Part shown: positions 20,171 through 29,600 of the stretch, piece after piece
Numbering within the stretch: the first letter of the stretch is position 1
How the letters are laid out: the number at the start of each line of letters is the position of its first letter
Assembly: GCF_004011835.1 (NCBI RefSeq)
Contig: NZ_RKLN01000002.1
Span: 229,469-293,468 of the forward strand
DNA from: Rhodococcus spongiicola
GTDB lineage: Bacteria > Actinomycetota > Actinomycetes > Mycobacteriales > Mycobacteriaceae
Direction of reading: 5' to 3'
Length of the DNA stretch: 64,000 bases
Notes under the pieces: generated by a model
Told to the model about the DNA's origin: nothing
The model's input: only the letters and a program-made list of their open reading frames with translations
Database searches by the model: none
Made by a program: the position numbers and the translations under genes

Positions 20171-21103
20171 TCAGGCTGGCTTCATTCGCAGGTCGTCGAA
20201 TGTCAACTCCTGGTTGATCACCGCGCCGACGTTGAGTCCGTCCGCGACCGCTCGCGCGATGAAGTGCATCCCCGATTGAGATGTGCTGCGGCGGGCTATG
20301 TCTCCGGCCGCATACACGCCGGGGACAGAGGTCTGTCCGAGTTCGGTGACCTCGATGGCATCGTCGTCGAGTCGGACGCAGCAGAGCTCATCGGCGATGT
20401 CGCTTGCGTACTCGACCGGCGGGTGCACCACGACGGCATCGGCGGGTATTGATCGGCCGTCCACCAGCTCGACTGCAGTGCATGCACCCCCGGACGCAAT
20501 GATCTTTGCAGGCTCACCGTGAACGACCTCCACGCCGGCCTTGCCGAGGAGTTCCATGTGCGGGCCATGGTCACCCGCGGCGGCCGTCGCGATCAGGGTG
20601 ACGGCCGGTGACCATTGGGTGAGCAGTTCGGCGTGGAAATAATCGAGCGGTGACAGTCCCAGCATCACCAGTTGGCTGTCCCGCACCTCCCAACCGTGGC
20701 AGTACGGGCAGGCGAAAACCCCTCGTCCCCAGTTTTCGGCGAACCCGGGGATACCGAGAAGGACATCCGCGACGCCCTGAGCGATGACCACTCGACGTGA
20801 CTCGATGTGCGCTGAAGCACCAACGGTCTCGATCACAAACGCCCCTGACGCACCCGATGCCGACACTGCCCGTCGATCGAAACGTGTGACTGATGGATAT
20901 TGCGCAAGTTCGGTATGGGCCGCCGTTCGTAGCGCTTCGGGGGATGCACCGTCCCTGGTCAGAAAACCTTGCGAGTGCTCGGCGTAGCGATTGCGGCCGG
21001 CCGAGGTGTCGAGCAAGGCCACCGCACGGCCGGTTCGGCCCAAAGTCAGTGCGCAGCTCAACCCGGCAGGGCCGGCGCCGACGATGGTTACGTCGAAGGT
21101 CAT
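20171..21103 (-). CDS. Thioredoxin-reductase-like FAD oxidoreductase
   Basis: The 310-aa protein has an N-terminal FAD-binding GAGPAGLSCA, a redox-active CPYC (C132, C135) followed by HGWE, and a C-terminal FAD motif GVYAAGDIARR. It therefore belongs to the group of thioredoxin-reductase-like proteins, shorter than lipoamide-type enzymes. Actinobacterial members often reduce small disulfides or non-thioredoxin partners, and the true partner cannot be named. ATG at 21103 has AGGAG nine bases upstream. It is divergent from a MarR regulator with a palindrome in the shared promoter, which suggests redox- or drug-responsive control. Confidence 0.88.
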   Translation of the reverse strand: MTFDVTIVGAGPAGLSCALTLGRTGRAVALLDTSAGRNRYAEHSQGFLTRDGASPEALRTAAHTELAQYPSVTRFDRRAVSASGASGAFVIETVGASAHIESRRVVIAQGVADVLLGIPGFAENWGRGVFACPYCHGWEVRDSQLVMLGLSPLDYFHAELLTQWSPAVTLIATAAAGDHGPHMELLGKAGVEVVHGEPAKIIASGGACTAVELVDGRSIPADAVVVHPPVEYASDIADELCCVRLDDDAIEVTELGQTSVPGVYAAGDIARRSTSQSGMHFIARAVADGLNVGAVINQELTFDDLRMKPA

Positions 21104-21422
21104 TGTCTACTCCTGGTCTGTTTCAGAGAATTTCAGTGCAGAGGGGACGGAAACAGCTCGGAGTGCCCGACTGCTGCGGAGGACTCGAGTGGGCCAGAGC
21201 GACATCCTCTTCGTAGAAGAGGGCGCTGACAGGTTCGGTAGCTCCACACCCCCCGTCGCGACCTAGCAGAAACCGCCCGGCAGGCTCCCCGCGTTCTTGG
21301 ACACTAAGCTCTCGACATCACAAATGTCAATATCATTGATTATCAATCAAAAAGAGCAATACTGACATCGGCGCGCTGGCCGGACCTCCACATAAAAGTC
21401 AATAGTTCTTACAATCAAATCT
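21104..21422. other. Divergent promoter region of the flavoprotein and marR genes
   Basis: The 319-base gap is clearly more AT-rich near 21311-21422 than its surroundings. It holds a perfect palindrome (21335-21347) and several TCAAT/ATTGA elements. No coding sequence is supported. Confidence 0.6.
21335..21347. promoter_or_regulatory. Candidate MarR operator
   Basis: ATTGATTATCAAT is a perfect 6+1+6 palindrome in the AT-rich divergent promoter, 76 bases before marR and about 230 bases before the flavoprotein gene. Its form is typical of MarR sites; binding is inferred. Confidence 0.6.
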
Positions 21423-21872
21423 ATGGATGAACGATCGGCCTCGTCTCCACGGATGGCGATGGATGAGGCATTCCTGATGAGCACCCAGCTCAGCGAGTTG
21501 ATGGAGAGGGGAGTGAAGGCATTGGGGCTCACCTCGCTCAGAGCAAGGATGCTCCACGCCATCCTGCAACTAGGGCCGATGCGGCAACGGCAGATCAGCG
21601 ATGTCCTGGGCTGCAGCACGCAGCAGGTTGCCGCAGTTCTGGACGTCCTGAGCGATAGGGGACTGATCGAGAGACGACCCGATCCGAACGATCGGCGCGC
21701 GCATCTGGTCACCTTGACCGAGACGGGTGGCGCACTTGCAGACCAATTGGAGTCCCATCGCGCGGCGGTGGCCGAGTGGCTATTGAAGGATCTTCCACCT
21801 GAGAAGCTCGATGCCTTCATGCTTGTCGCTCAGGAGATCCGTCGACGGGCTGTGGCACCGCCCTCGATGTAG
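21423..21872 (+). CDS. MarR-family transcriptional regulator
   Basis: This 149-aa protein has the winged-helix MarR fold: a helical N-terminus, a HTH near residues 50-80 (RQRQISDVLGCSTQQVAAVLDVL), and the wing with the DxRxxLVTLTE-type sequence (RPDPNDRRAHLVTLTETG; quoted in part). It is transcribed divergently from the thioredoxin-reductase-like gene, which it probably represses through the palindrome at 21335-21347. The inducer is unknown. No cysteine suggests itself as a redox sensor of OhrR type. ATG at 21423 is the only good start; a second ATG at 21456 would shorten the protein by eleven residues. Confidence 0.9.
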   Translation: MDERSASSPRMAMDEAFLMSTQLSELMERGVKALGLTSLRARMLHAILQLGPMRQRQISDVLGCSTQQVAAVLDVLSDRGLIERRPDPNDRRAHLVTLTETGGALADQLESHRAAVAEWLLKDLPPEKLDAFMLVAQEIRRRAVAPPSM

Positions 21873-21942
21873 TTCGGTGCCGTTCGGCAACTGGAGGGGG
21901 TTCGCCGCACCCTGACGCTCGTTGCCCTACCAGATAGTCGGC

Positions 21943-22935
21943 CTACGTCCAGGGCTCGTTCGACATCAGTGCGACGAGCAGTCGACGTACCGCCTCGACA
22001 CGGCCGGCGGACTCGCCGGTGAGTTTGTCCAAGGCGCATTCGGGATCGGCGGGTGGACCCAGGTGCGTGCATCCGCGGGGACAGTCCTCGGCGGCTTCGG
22101 CCAAGTCGATGAACGCGTCGACGACGTCCTCGGGGGAGATGTGCGCAAGTCCGAACGACCGGATACCCGGGGTGTCGACCACCCAACCGCCACCGGGCAG
22201 TGCCAACGCGACCGACTGTGTCGACGTGTGCCGTCCCTTGCCGACACCGGACACGACGCCTGTGGCCCGATCCGCCTCGGGAACAAGCCGATTGACCATC
22301 GTCGACTTGCCGACACCGGAGTGGCCGATGAGAGCGGTCACCCGTCCGGCGAGCATCTCGGTCACCGGTTCGATCGGGTCGTCGCGACCGGCGACCACGA
22401 CGGGAATGTCGAGGTCGGCAAACGTCGCGGCGAACTCGTCGGGCGTTGCCAGGTCACTCTTTGTCAGGCACAGGATCGGATCCAGCCCACCGACGTAGGC
22501 GGCGACGAGCGCGCGCTCGACGAAGCCGGTGCGCGGCGGCGGGTCGGCCAGCGCCACGACGATCAGCAACTGCTGCGCGTTCGCGACAACGACCCGCTCG
22601 TACGGATCGGTGTCGTCGGCGGTGCGGCGCAGGACGGTGGCACGGTCGGTCACACGCACGATTCGCGCCAGGGTGTCCGGCCTGCCCGACAGATCGCCGA
22701 CGACGTCGACCTTGTCACCCACCACGATGGGTGTGCGCCCGAGCTCCCGCGCCCGCATCGCGACGACAAGTCGGGCCGGGTCCCCGCCCAGCACGCAGCC
22801 CCACCGGCCGCGGTCCACCGAGACCACCATCGCCTCCTCGGCGTCGGCGTGGTCGGGTCGATTCTTGGTTCGCGGCCGCGACCCCTTACCCGGACGGATC
22901 CGGACGTCGGACTCGTCGTACTGCCGCCGCCTCAG
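21943..22935 (-). CDS. rsgA: RsgA, ribosome small-subunit-dependent GTPase A
   Basis: RsgA is a late 30S assembly GTPase. The protein shows the circularly permuted order: OB-fold N-terminus, G4 LTKSD, then G1 [10 protein letters not shown]3 DTPGIRSFG, and a zinc-binding end CPRGCTH with a second Cys nine or ten residues on. The family start [17 protein letters not shown] has no ATG, GTG or TTG in front of it; the only codon at the right place is CTG at 22935, giving 330 aa, the length of the mycobacterial orthologue. That CTG overlaps the aroA stop as CTGA. An in-frame ATG at 23124 lies deep in aroA and is not credible. Confidence 0.93.
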   Translation of the reverse strand: MRRRQYDESDVRIRPGKGSRPRTKNRPDHADAEEAMVVSVDRGRWGCVLGGDPARLVVAMRARELGRTPIVVGDKVDVVGDLSGRPDTLARIVRVTDRATVLRRTADDTDPYERVVVANAQQLLIVVALADPPPRTGFVERALVAAYVGGLDPILCLTKSDLATPDEFAATFADLDIPVVVAGRDDPIEPVTEMLAGRVTALIGHSGVGKSTMVNRLVPEADRATGVVSGVGKGRHTSTQSVALALPGGGWVVDTPGIRSFGLAHISPEDVVDAFIDLAEAAEDCPRGCTHLGPPADPECALDKLTGESAGRVEAVRRLLVALMSNEPWT

Positions 22936-24266
22936 GACAGTGCCCCCGGCTCGGTGGACGCGGATTCGACGGACCCTGACTCGTCCAGCATTGCGGCCCA
23001 AAGCTTCTCGAACCCCGGCAGCGTCTTCGCGGTGGTGCCTACGTCCTCGACGTCGACGTCGCCGACGGCCAGTCCCAGTATCGCGCCGGCCGTGGCCATG
23101 CGGTGGTCGGCGTACGAGTGCCACCGGCCGCCGTGCAGCGGACGCGGTTCGACGTGCAGGCCGTCATCGGTCTCGGTGACGGAACCGCCGAGCTTGTTGA
23201 TCTCCGTCGCCAGCGCCGCCAGCCGATCGGTCTCGTGGCCGCGCAGGTGCGCGATGCCGCGCAGCACCGACGGGCCCTCGGCGAGAGCCGCCAGCGCCGC
23301 AACGGTCGGGGTCAGCTCGCCGATGTCGTGCAGGTCGACGTCGATGCCGCGCAACGCTGCCGGCCCGCTCACCACCAGAGCATCGCCTTCGCGGCGGACC
23401 TGTGCGCCCATCTCGGAGAGGATGCCGCGGATCGCGTCACCGGCCTGCGTCGTGCGGGCCGGCCAGAGCGGCACTTGGATGGTGCCGCCGGTCACCGCCG
23501 CCGCGGCGAGGAACGGCGTCGCATTCGACAAATCGGGCTCGACCACCCAGTCCACCGGGTCGACCTTGCCCGGCAACACCTTCCACGTGTCAGCGATTCC
23601 GCTCTCGTCGGGTGTCAGGACGGACACCCCTGCCGTTCGCAGCATGTCGACGGTCATGTCGATGTGCGGCATGGACGGCAGCGACGCTCCGTCGTGGTGG
23701 ACGGTGACGCCCTTGTCGAACCGGGCCGCGGACAGCAGGAGGCCGGAGACGAATTGCGACGAGCCGGACGCGTCGATCGTGACGGTCCCGCCGCGCAGCC
23801 CGGCGTGACCGTGGACGGTGAACGGGAGTGCGTCGCCGTCGATGTCCGCGCCGAGCCCACGCAGGGCTTCGAGGATCGTGCCCAGCGGACGGGTGCGCGC
23901 CTGCTCGTCCCCGTCGACCGCGACGGTGCCGTCGGCGAGCGCGGCCACTGGAGGTAGGAAGCGCATCACGGTGCCGGCGAGGCCACAGTCGATCGACCCT
24001 CCGGTCATCGGGCCCGGTACGACGTGCAGCGTGGTACCGGTCGCCGCGTCCGGTGCCGCGGTGATCGAGATGCCCAGTGCGCGCAAGCCCTGGATCATCA
24101 GGTCGGTGTCTCGGCTGCGCAGCGCGCCGGTGATTGTGGACGGGCCCGAGGCGAGTGCCGCGAGGATGAGAGCCCGGTTGGTGATCGACTTCGATCCGGG
24201 CAGCGTCACGGACGCGTTCACAGGGGCTACGGCACGGGGCGCTCTCCACAGATTCTCACGGCTCAC
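22932..24266 (-). CDS. aroA: 3-phosphoshikimate 1-carboxyvinyltransferase
   Basis: AroA (EPSP synthase) joins shikimate-3-phosphate and phosphoenolpyruvate in the chorismate pathway. The 444-aa product has [18 protein letters not shown] near residues 22-39, the [16 protein letters not shown] segment (the LAGTxxRF motif) and the RxKE-like end region [17 protein letters not shown] at 24266 gives the normal N-terminus; in-frame extension upstream reaches 24851 but runs antisense through the SRAP gene. It is first in an aroA-rsgA pair, as in mycobacteria (Rv3227-Rv3228). Identification is secure. Confidence 0.96.
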   Translation of the reverse strand: MSRENLWRAPRAVAPVNASVTLPGSKSITNRALILAALASGPSTITGALRSRDTDLMIQGLRALGISITAAPDAATGTTLHVVPGPMTGGSIDCGLAGTVMRFLPPVAALADGTVAVDGDEQARTRPLGTILEALRGLGADIDGDALPFTVHGHAGLRGGTVTIDASGSSQFVSGLLLSAARFDKGVTVHHDGASLPSMPHIDMTVDMLRTAGVSVLTPDESGIADTWKVLPGKVDPVDWVVEPDLSNATPFLAAAAVTGGTIQVPLWPARTTQAGDAIRGILSEMGAQVRREGDALVVSGPAALRGIDVDLHDIGELTPTVAALAALAEGPSVLRGIAHLRGHETDRLAALATEINKLGGSVTETDDGLHVEPRPLHGGRWHSYADHRMATAGAILGLAVGDVDVEDVGTTAKTLPGFEKLWAAMLDESGSVESASTEPGALS

Positions 24267-24386
24267 CCGTCCATCTTCGCCTATGGATGGGCGGTGCGTG
24301 GCAATCGTGCCAGCATGGAGGGTGTGGGGAGGGCGCGACCAGTAGGTCGGGGCTGTGAGTGGACCGCGGAAGGGAGTGCGGCAGAG

Positions 24387-25154
24387 ATGTGCGGCAGGTA
24401 TGCGACGACCGCGGATCCCGCGACGCTCGCTGTGGAATTGGACGCGGTTAACGAGACCGGGGAGTCGGGCGGGCCCGATTCGGCCGACTACAACGTCGCA
24501 CCCACGACGCCGGTGCTCACCGTGGTCGCGCGCCACGACCACGGCGATCCCGCCAGCCCTGTACGCCGCCGGATACGACGTATGCGGTGGGGGCTCGTTC
24601 CGTCGTACGCGACCGAGCCGGGCAAGGGCGCACCGCTGTTCAACGCCCGGTCCGAGACCGTCGCCACCAAGGCGGCGTTCAAGACGTCGCTGCGGTTCAA
24701 GCGTTGCCTGGTCCCGATGGACGGCTGGTACGAGTGGCAGACCGAGCCCACGGCCGGCAGTAAGGCTGCCAAGGCCGTCAAGGTGCCCTATTACATGTCC
24801 CGGGGTGACGGGCAGCGGATGTTCATGGCCGGCCTGTGGTCGGTGTGGCACGATCCCGAGGCTCCGACGTCTCCGCCGCTGCTGAGCACCACGATCCTCA
24901 CCACCGACGCCGTGGACCAGCTAGCGAACGTTCACGACCGGATGCCGCTGATCCTGCCGCCGGATCGCTGGGACGCCTGGCTCGACCCGGACAGCGTCGG
25001 CCACCCCGACCTGATCCGCCCGAGCCTCGAATCCGCCGCCGAGGTCGAGGTTCGGCGCGTGTCGCGCAAGGTGAACAGCGTCCGCAACAACGGACCCGAC
25101 CTGCTCGCGCCGGACACCGGTGAACAGGCGGGGGAGCAGATCAGCCTGTTGTGA
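24387..25154 (+). CDS. SRAP-domain protein (HMCES/YedK family)
   Basis: SRAP proteins form a covalent thiazolidine crosslink with abasic sites in single-stranded DNA and protect them. The 255-aa protein starts MCGRYATT, giving the catalytic Cys2 after Met removal. N86 (FNARSET), E116 (GWYEW) and H183 (ANVHDRMP) are the other active-site residues in the expected order. ATG at 24387 is fixed by Cys2; longer in-frame extensions are therefore wrong. It is divergent from aroA. Its last 14 bases overlap the convergent flavin monooxygenase gene. Confidence 0.95.
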   Translation: MCGRYATTADPATLAVELDAVNETGESGGPDSADYNVAPTTPVLTVVARHDHGDPASPVRRRIRRMRWGLVPSYATEPGKGAPLFNARSETVATKAAFKTSLRFKRCLVPMDGWYEWQTEPTAGSKAAKAVKVPYYMSRGDGQRMFMAGLWSVWHDPEAPTSPPLLSTTILTTDAVDQLANVHDRMPLILPPDRWDAWLDPDSVGHPDLIRPSLESAAEVEVRRVSRKVNSVRNNGPDLLAPDTGEQAGEQISLL

Positions 25155-26166
25155 CCGCCGACCGGGACGCGAGGCCCGCAACGTCCGCAACCAGCTCGAG
25201 AGAGCGCATCCAGGCCGAGCGATCTGTGGCCGAGGACGCGACCATCAACTCGTCGGCGCCGGTCTGCGAGGCGAAGTCGGCCAGGTAGTCGCGGACGGCT
25301 GTCGGGGTGCCGACCGCCGTGTAGTGCACCATCGCGAGGATCTGTCGACCGGCGGGCGAATCGAGGATCAGGTCCGCCTCCTCCGGGGAGAACTGCCGGC
25401 CGCCGCCGACGAACACATCCACCCGCCGACGCTTCGTTTCGAGGAAGTGATGCTGCGCCTCCTCCTCGGTGTCGGCGGCGATCACGTTGACCGCTGCGAT
25501 CACGTACGGCTCGGCGAGTTGCGCCGACGGCCGGAACTCGCGGCGGTAGAGCGCGATCGCGTCGTGCAGCGCGGCCGGAGCGAAGTGCGAGGCGAACGCG
25601 TACGGCAGGCCCAGCGCAGCGGCCAGTTGGGCGCCGAACAGTGAGGATCCGAGGATGTAGAGCGGAACGTTCGTGCCCTTACCGGGGGTCGCCTCGACGC
25701 CCGGCAGGCGGGACGGGCCCGTCAGGTAGCCCTGCAGCTCGAGGACGTCCTGGGGAAACGAATCCGCCGAACTCGGGTCGCTGCGCAGTGCCCGCATGGT
25801 CTGCTGATCGGTGCCCGGCGCGCGGCCCAGCCCCAAGTCGATCCGACCGGGGTGCAGTTCGGCCAGCGTGCCGAACTGCTCGGCGATCGTCAGCGGCGCG
25901 TGGTTGGGCAGCATGATGCCACCCGCACCCAGCCGGATTCTCTCGGTGTGCGCGGCGATGTGCGCGATCAGCACGCTCGTCGCCGATGACGCGATCACGG
26001 GCATGTTGTGGTGCTCCGCGTACCAGATGCGGTGGTAGCCCCACCGTTCTGCGTTCCGCGCCATCTGCACGCTGGCCGCGAGGCTGGAACTCGCGGTCTC
26101 GCCCCTCCCGATGTAGGCGAGGTCGAGGATCGAGATGGGAAGGGACAGCGAAGGCACGCGGGACAC
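25141..26166 (-). CDS. LLM-class (luciferase-like) flavin-dependent oxidoreductase
   Basis: The 341-aa protein belongs to the bacterial-luciferase-like family using FMNH2 or F420. Features: [11 protein letters not shown] near the start, [33 protein letters not shown], and a C-terminal [10 protein letters not shown]. These are of the single-subunit alkanal-monooxygenase-like subgroup; substrate unknown. The start is GTG at 26166. The gene ends inside the last codons of the convergent SRAP gene (14-base overlap). No partner reductase is adjacent. Confidence 0.88.
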   Translation of the reverse strand: MSRVPSLSLPISILDLAYIGRGETASSSLAASVQMARNAERWGYHRIWYAEHHNMPVIASSATSVLIAHIAAHTERIRLGAGGIMLPNHAPLTIAEQFGTLAELHPGRIDLGLGRAPGTDQQTMRALRSDPSSADSFPQDVLELQGYLTGPSRLPGVEATPGKGTNVPLYILGSSLFGAQLAAALGLPYAFASHFAPAALHDAIALYRREFRPSAQLAEPYVIAAVNVIAADTEEEAQHHFLETKRRRVDVFVGGGRQFSPEEADLILDSPAGRQILAMVHYTAVGTPTAVRDYLADFASQTGADELMVASSATDRSAWMRSLELVADVAGLASRSAVTTG

Positions 26167-26272
26167 TCTCTTTCGTTCGTCGAAGCTTGTTCTCCGTGGG
26201 TCAACGGCATCCCCGTTTGGCTAATTCCGCGAGCACCTACTTTGCACCTGGCCGGCGGACGTGACGCGCGGT

Positions 26273-26767
26273 TCAACCGGTGCTGACGTCCGCGACGACC
26301 GCACCCGCCAGCTGCACCAGATCCTGCGGCGCCAACTCGATCTCGAGGCCTCGGCGTCCGGCGCTGCACAGCACCCGGTCCCACGTCAGGGCGGACGCGT
26401 CGATGACCGTCGGCAACCGCTTGCGCTGGCCCAACGGTGAGATCCCGCCGAGCACGTACCCAGTCGACCGTTCGGCGTCGGACTGTTCGGCCATCACCGC
26501 CTTGCTTGCACCCAACGCGGCGGCGGCCGCTTTGAGTGACAGCTTCGAGGGCACCGGCAGCACCGCGACAGCGAGCTTGCCCGAGTCAGTCTTGATCACG
26601 AGTGTCTTGAAGATCTGCGCCGACGCGACTCCGAGACGGTCGGCTAGCGAATCGACGGCCTCGTCGCCGTACGACCCCACCCGCGAATCATGGTCGTAGT
26701 TGTGGATCCGGTGCGACACCTTCTCCTTGGCGAGCAGCTTCGTTGCGGGCGTCGAGGTTCCGGCCAT
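26273..26767 (-). CDS. ybaK: Cys-tRNA(Pro)/Cys-tRNA(Cys) deacylase YbaK/EbsC type
   Basis: YbaK hydrolyses Cys-tRNA(Pro) made by mistake by prolyl-tRNA synthetase. The 164-aa protein has STPATKLLAKEKVSHRIHNY at the N-terminus, the conserved lysine region FKTLVIKTDSGKLAVAVLP, and the GGISPLGQRKRLPTVID loop. ATG at 26767 gives the family start; a GTG six codons upstream is less likely. It stands alone between the monooxygenase and the aquaporin gene, all on the minus strand. Confidence 0.92.
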   Translation of the reverse strand: MAGTSTPATKLLAKEKVSHRIHNYDHDSRVGSYGDEAVDSLADRLGVASAQIFKTLVIKTDSGKLAVAVLPVPSKLSLKAAAAALGASKAVMAEQSDAERSTGYVLGGISPLGQRKRLPTVIDASALTWDRVLCSAGRRGLEIELAPQDLVQLAGAVVADVSTG

Positions 26768-26850
26768 GACGACAACGCTAGCCACCCGGCGCCGATTTCT
26801 GGTGCTGAGTCTGCAGGTGCTCAGTCCTGTTCAGGGAGCACACCCGGCGG

Positions 26851-27681
26851 CTATTCCTGGAGCTGCTTTCCGTGTGGCGTGATCGCGTCGAGGTCGGGAT
26901 GCGGCGGTGGTGGCAGGAACCGCGCGATCACAAGCATGTAGATCCCGGAGCCGACGAGGCCGCCGATGATGGGTGCGACTATCGGAATCCAGAAGTATGG
27001 GTAGCCGGATGGGTCGGTGAACGCGGTCGCGTAGCCCGTCAGGTACGACGCGAGTCGGGGCCCGAAGTCGCGGGCGGGGTTGATCGCGTAACCGGCGTTG
27101 GCGCCCCAGGCCATACCGATCGCTACGACGACCAGTCCGATCATGAACGGTGCGAGGTTGGCAGCCGGGGAGGTGTTTCGCCGGTCGATGATCGCGAAGA
27201 CCAGCAGCACCAGGATCGCGGTCCCGATGATCTGGTCGGTGAAAGCGCCCATGACACTCACCGGGAGGGTGCCGTTGCCGGGCAGGGTGGAGAAGACGGT
27301 CTGCGTCGCGCTCGTGTGCTCGGGGTCGGCCGCGGCGAGCAGGTCGGCGTAGCCCACCCGCACCACGAGTGCCCCGACGAATGCCCCGAACGTCTGCGCC
27401 ACGACGTACAGCGGTACCTTGCGCCAAGGGAAGTCGCCGAAGGTCGCGAAGGCCACGGTCACCGCGGGATTGATGTGGGCACCGCTCGTCCGGGAGGCGA
27501 TGTAGATGGCCAGTGCCACCCCTAAACCCCAAGCCCAGGCGATGGTGTTGTAGTCGCCGACACTGTTGCCGCCGGCAACGACCTGTGCAACTGCACCGCA
27601 GCCGATCATGATCAGGACCATGGTGGCGAGAAACTCTGCGGCCAGTTCGCCGAAGAGTCCGAACTCTTTGAACTTTTGCAC
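26851..27681 (-). CDS. MIP-family channel, glycerol facilitator type
   Basis: This membrane channel of about 276 aa has six predicted TM helices and both NPA loops: GAHINPAVT in the first half and AINPARDFGPR in the second. Asp after the second NPAR and the wide selectivity residues favour a glycerol facilitator over a strict water channel. Two starts are possible: GTG at 27681, nine bases after AGGGAG, and TTG at 27687, which is too close to it; I prefer GTG. No glycerol kinase gene is adjacent. It is divergent from sigH, whose promoter lies about 260 bases away. Confidence 0.9.
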   Translation of the reverse strand: MQKFKEFGLFGELAAEFLATMVLIMIGCGAVAQVVAGGNSVGDYNTIAWAWGLGVALAIYIASRTSGAHINPAVTVAFATFGDFPWRKVPLYVVAQTFGAFVGALVVRVGYADLLAAADPEHTSATQTVFSTLPGNGTLPVSVMGAFTDQIIGTAILVLLVFAIIDRRNTSPAANLAPFMIGLVVVAIGMAWGANAGYAINPARDFGPRLASYLTGYATAFTDPSGYPYFWIPIVAPIIGGLVGSGIYMLVIARFLPPPPHPDLDAITPHGKQLQE

Positions 27682-27687
27682 TGGCAA

Positions 27688-28005
27688 TACTCCCTGTTAC
27701 GGCTGCTCGGCAACCCCCGCTACCTCTGGTGACCGGGGCTGGCCGCACAACGGGCTGGAGTGACTTGCATCACGCATGTACTCGACGTTATTGGGCGCTG
27801 TCCTTCGTCCGCAACAGGACCAGTCCGAATGGTTCTCGATGAGAGTCCGCGCCGGGAGCGGCTCCTCGTGTTCGCCGATGACCCCGGATGACGCCCGAGC
27901 ACTGCCTCACACGACACGCCGACACTTCATGACACGTTCGGGAACACACGACCCCCTCGGACTGTTGAAAAGTCGCGAATGCTGGATCAATGAAGGGAGT
28001 GGGTC
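27688..28005. other. Divergent region between the channel gene and sigH
   Basis: The 318-base gap carries the sigH promoter (27940-27966), the sigH ribosome binding site (27992-27999) and the leader of the channel gene. No further gene is supported. Confidence 0.6.
27940..27966 (+). promoter_or_regulatory. SigH/SigR-type promoter of sigH
   Basis: GGGAAC (27940-27945) and GTT (27964-27966) are separated by 18 bases, matching the GGAAY-N18-GTT consensus of SigH/SigR promoters. Transcription would start near 27972, about 34 bases before the GTG. It indicates autoregulation. Confidence 0.75.
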
Positions 28006-28770
28006 GTGCCGGTGTCCTGCGCTGAATCTGTTCGTCCGGGGATCGAGCTGGCGTCGGTGATCAAGACGCACCCAGGGGTCGAGCCTGCAATGGCGGTAGC
28101 CTTGACCCCTACGGCAAGCGAAGGGACCAGCGTGCTGGACGACCATGAACCCGGGGACAGATCCAAGCGAGATGAGCCGGAGTCCCAGGATCGGCTGATC
28201 GAACGGTTCGAGCGCGACGCGCTCCCGCTCCTCGATCAGCTGTACGGCGCGGCGCTGCGCATGACCCGCAACCCGGCCGACGCCGAGGACTTGGTCCAGG
28301 AGACGTACGTGAAGGCCTACTCGGCATTCAGTTCGTTCCAGGAGGGAACGAACCTCAAGGCCTGGCTCTACCGCATCCTTACGAACACCTACATCAACTC
28401 CTACCGCAAGAAGCAGCGTCAGCCGGCGCAGTACCCCACCGACGAGATCACCGACTGGCAGCTCGCCGCGACCGCGGAGCACACGTCGACCGGTCTGCGG
28501 TCAGCCGAGGTCGAGGCTCTCGATGCACTGCCGGATGACGACATCAAGGCAGCGTTGCAGGAGCTTCCCGAAGAGTTCCGGATGGCGGTCTACTACGCCG
28601 ACGTCGAAGGGTTCCACTACAAGGAGATCGCCGAGATCATGGGCACACCGATCGGTACCGTGATGTCGCGGCTGCATCGTGGGCGTAAACAGCTCCGCGG
28701 GCTTCTTGCCGACGTCGCCCGGGAACGCGGATTCAACCGCGGTGCAGCGGAGCAGGAGGTTTCGCGGTGA
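28006..28770 (+). CDS. sigH: SigH/SigR-type ECF sigma factor
   Basis: SigH directs the disulfide and heat stress response. The core has region 2 ([25 protein letters not shown] in part, with [17 protein letters not shown]) and region 4 ([31 protein letters not shown]). From GTG at 28006 the protein is 254 aa, about 40 residues longer at the N-terminus than M. tuberculosis SigH (216 aa); GAAGGGAG precedes this start. An ATG at 28090 would give a form of normal size. Streptomyces SigR also has a long unstable form, so two start sites may be used here. The stop overlaps the anti-sigma gene (GTGA). Confidence 0.95.
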   Translation: MPVSCAESVRPGIELASVIKTHPGVEPAMAVALTPTASEGTSVLDDHEPGDRSKRDEPESQDRLIERFERDALPLLDQLYGAALRMTRNPADAEDLVQETYVKAYSAFSSFQEGTNLKAWLYRILTNTYINSYRKKQRQPAQYPTDEITDWQLAATAEHTSTGLRSAEVEALDALPDDDIKAALQELPEEFRMAVYYADVEGFHYKEIAEIMGTPIGTVMSRLHRGRKQLRGLLADVARERGFNRGAAEQEVSR

Positions 28771-29066
28771 CCGGGCAGAACGAATTCGAGCAACTGGATT
28801 GTTCGGCAGTGATCGCGGATGTGTGGTTGCTCCTCGATCACGAATGCGACGAACGCGCCCGAGCGCGACTCCAGCACCACCTCGACACGTGCCGTGCGTG
28901 TTTCGAGGTGTACGGCATCGAGGAGAAGGTCAAGAGCCTCATCAGCCGCAAGTGCGGTGGTGAGCGTGCCCCTGAGGGACTGCGCGAACGGTTGTCGATC
29001 GAGATCCGGCGCACGGTGATCCTCACCGAGTCGGACCTGGTCGCCGACGGTGAGAGCGAGGACTGA
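28767..29066 (+). CDS. rshA: Zinc anti-sigma factor for SigH (RshA/RsrA type)
   Basis: RshA binds SigH when reduced and releases it on disulfide stress. The 99-aa protein has the ZAS motif H38-x3-C42-x2-C45 (HHLDTCRAC), plus C12, C27 and a C-terminal cysteine in SRKCGGE. GTG at 28767 overlaps the sigH stop (GTGA), so both are made together. The gene ends before a perfect 20-bp hairpin shared with the convergent bL37 gene. Confidence 0.93.
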   Translation: MTGQNEFEQLDCSAVIADVWLLLDHECDERARARLQHHLDTCRACFEVYGIEEKVKSLISRKCGGERAPEGLRERLSIEIRRTVILTESDLVADGESED

Positions 29067-29114
29067 CTCCCGCGGTTGACGTGTGGCCTGCCCGCCGAGG
29101 AGGTGGCCCAGACG

Positions 29115-29159
29115 AACTCCGGGGCCGGTGAGCAATTCGTGCTCACCGGCCCCGGAGTT
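29115..29159. terminator. Perfect 20-bp bidirectional hairpin terminator
   Basis: AACTCCGGGGCCGGTGAGCA (29115-29134) pairs without mismatch with 29140-29159 around the loop ATTCG. It separates convergent rshA and bL37 and probably stops transcription from both sides. Confidence 0.8.
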
Positions 29160-29173
29160 GGCTTGTATGCGTC

Positions 29174-29248
29174 TCAGGCGTTGGGACGCTTGCCGTGGTT
29201 GGCGGCGTTGCCCTTACGGCTGCGCTTCTTACGGCCACGCTTACCCAT
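29174..29248 (-). CDS. Ribosomal protein bL37 (24 aa)
   Basis: This tiny gene encodes MGKRGRKKRSRKGNAANHGK followed by RPNA, a strongly basic 24-residue protein. It matches bL37, a small 50S protein found in mycobacterial ribosomes near 23S domain III. ATG at 29248 is preceded by AGGGAG at good distance. It is too short for usual gene finders. It lies between rshA and the biotinyl protein gene on the opposite strand. Confidence 0.9.
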   Translation of the reverse strand: MGKRGRKKRSRKGNAANHGKRPNA

Positions 29249-29356
29249 GAGTAGCTCCCTTCCATGTCGAACTCGGGCTCGTGCCAGTGTTTCACGTGTG
29301 GTTGGCTGTGGTTGCATTGGCTGGTCTCCGACAGTCCACGAAGAGTGAGGTGCCAG

Positions 29357-29572
29357 GTGGCAGAAGATGTGCGCGCCGAGATGGTCTCGACCGTCTACCA
29401 GGTCGTTGTGAGCGAGGGTGAAGACGTGAACGAGGGCGACACCCTAGTGATTCTCGAGTCGATGAAGATGGAGATCCCAGTGCTCGCAGAGGTCGCCGGG
29501 ACGGTTACATCTGTGGACGTGAAGGTCGGCGACGTCATCCAGCAGGGTGACCTGATCGCCACCATCGGCTGA
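29357..29572 (+). CDS. Small biotinylated protein (TB7.3 type)
   Basis: The 71-aa protein is a stand-alone biotin carrier domain: ESMKMEIPV with biotinylated K37, between the two half-barrels. It corresponds to Rv3221c/TB7.3, a known biotinylated protein whose carboxylase partner is unclear. GTG at 29357 follows GAGGTGCCAG; longer frames upstream have no support. It sits directly before pdtaS as in mycobacteria. Confidence 0.92.
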   Translation: MAEDVRAEMVSTVYQVVVSEGEDVNEGDTLVILESMKMEIPVLAEVAGTVTSVDVKVGDVIQQGDLIATIG

Positions 29573-29600
29573 TCGCGGGAAGCGCCCCGGAGCCTGGCAG

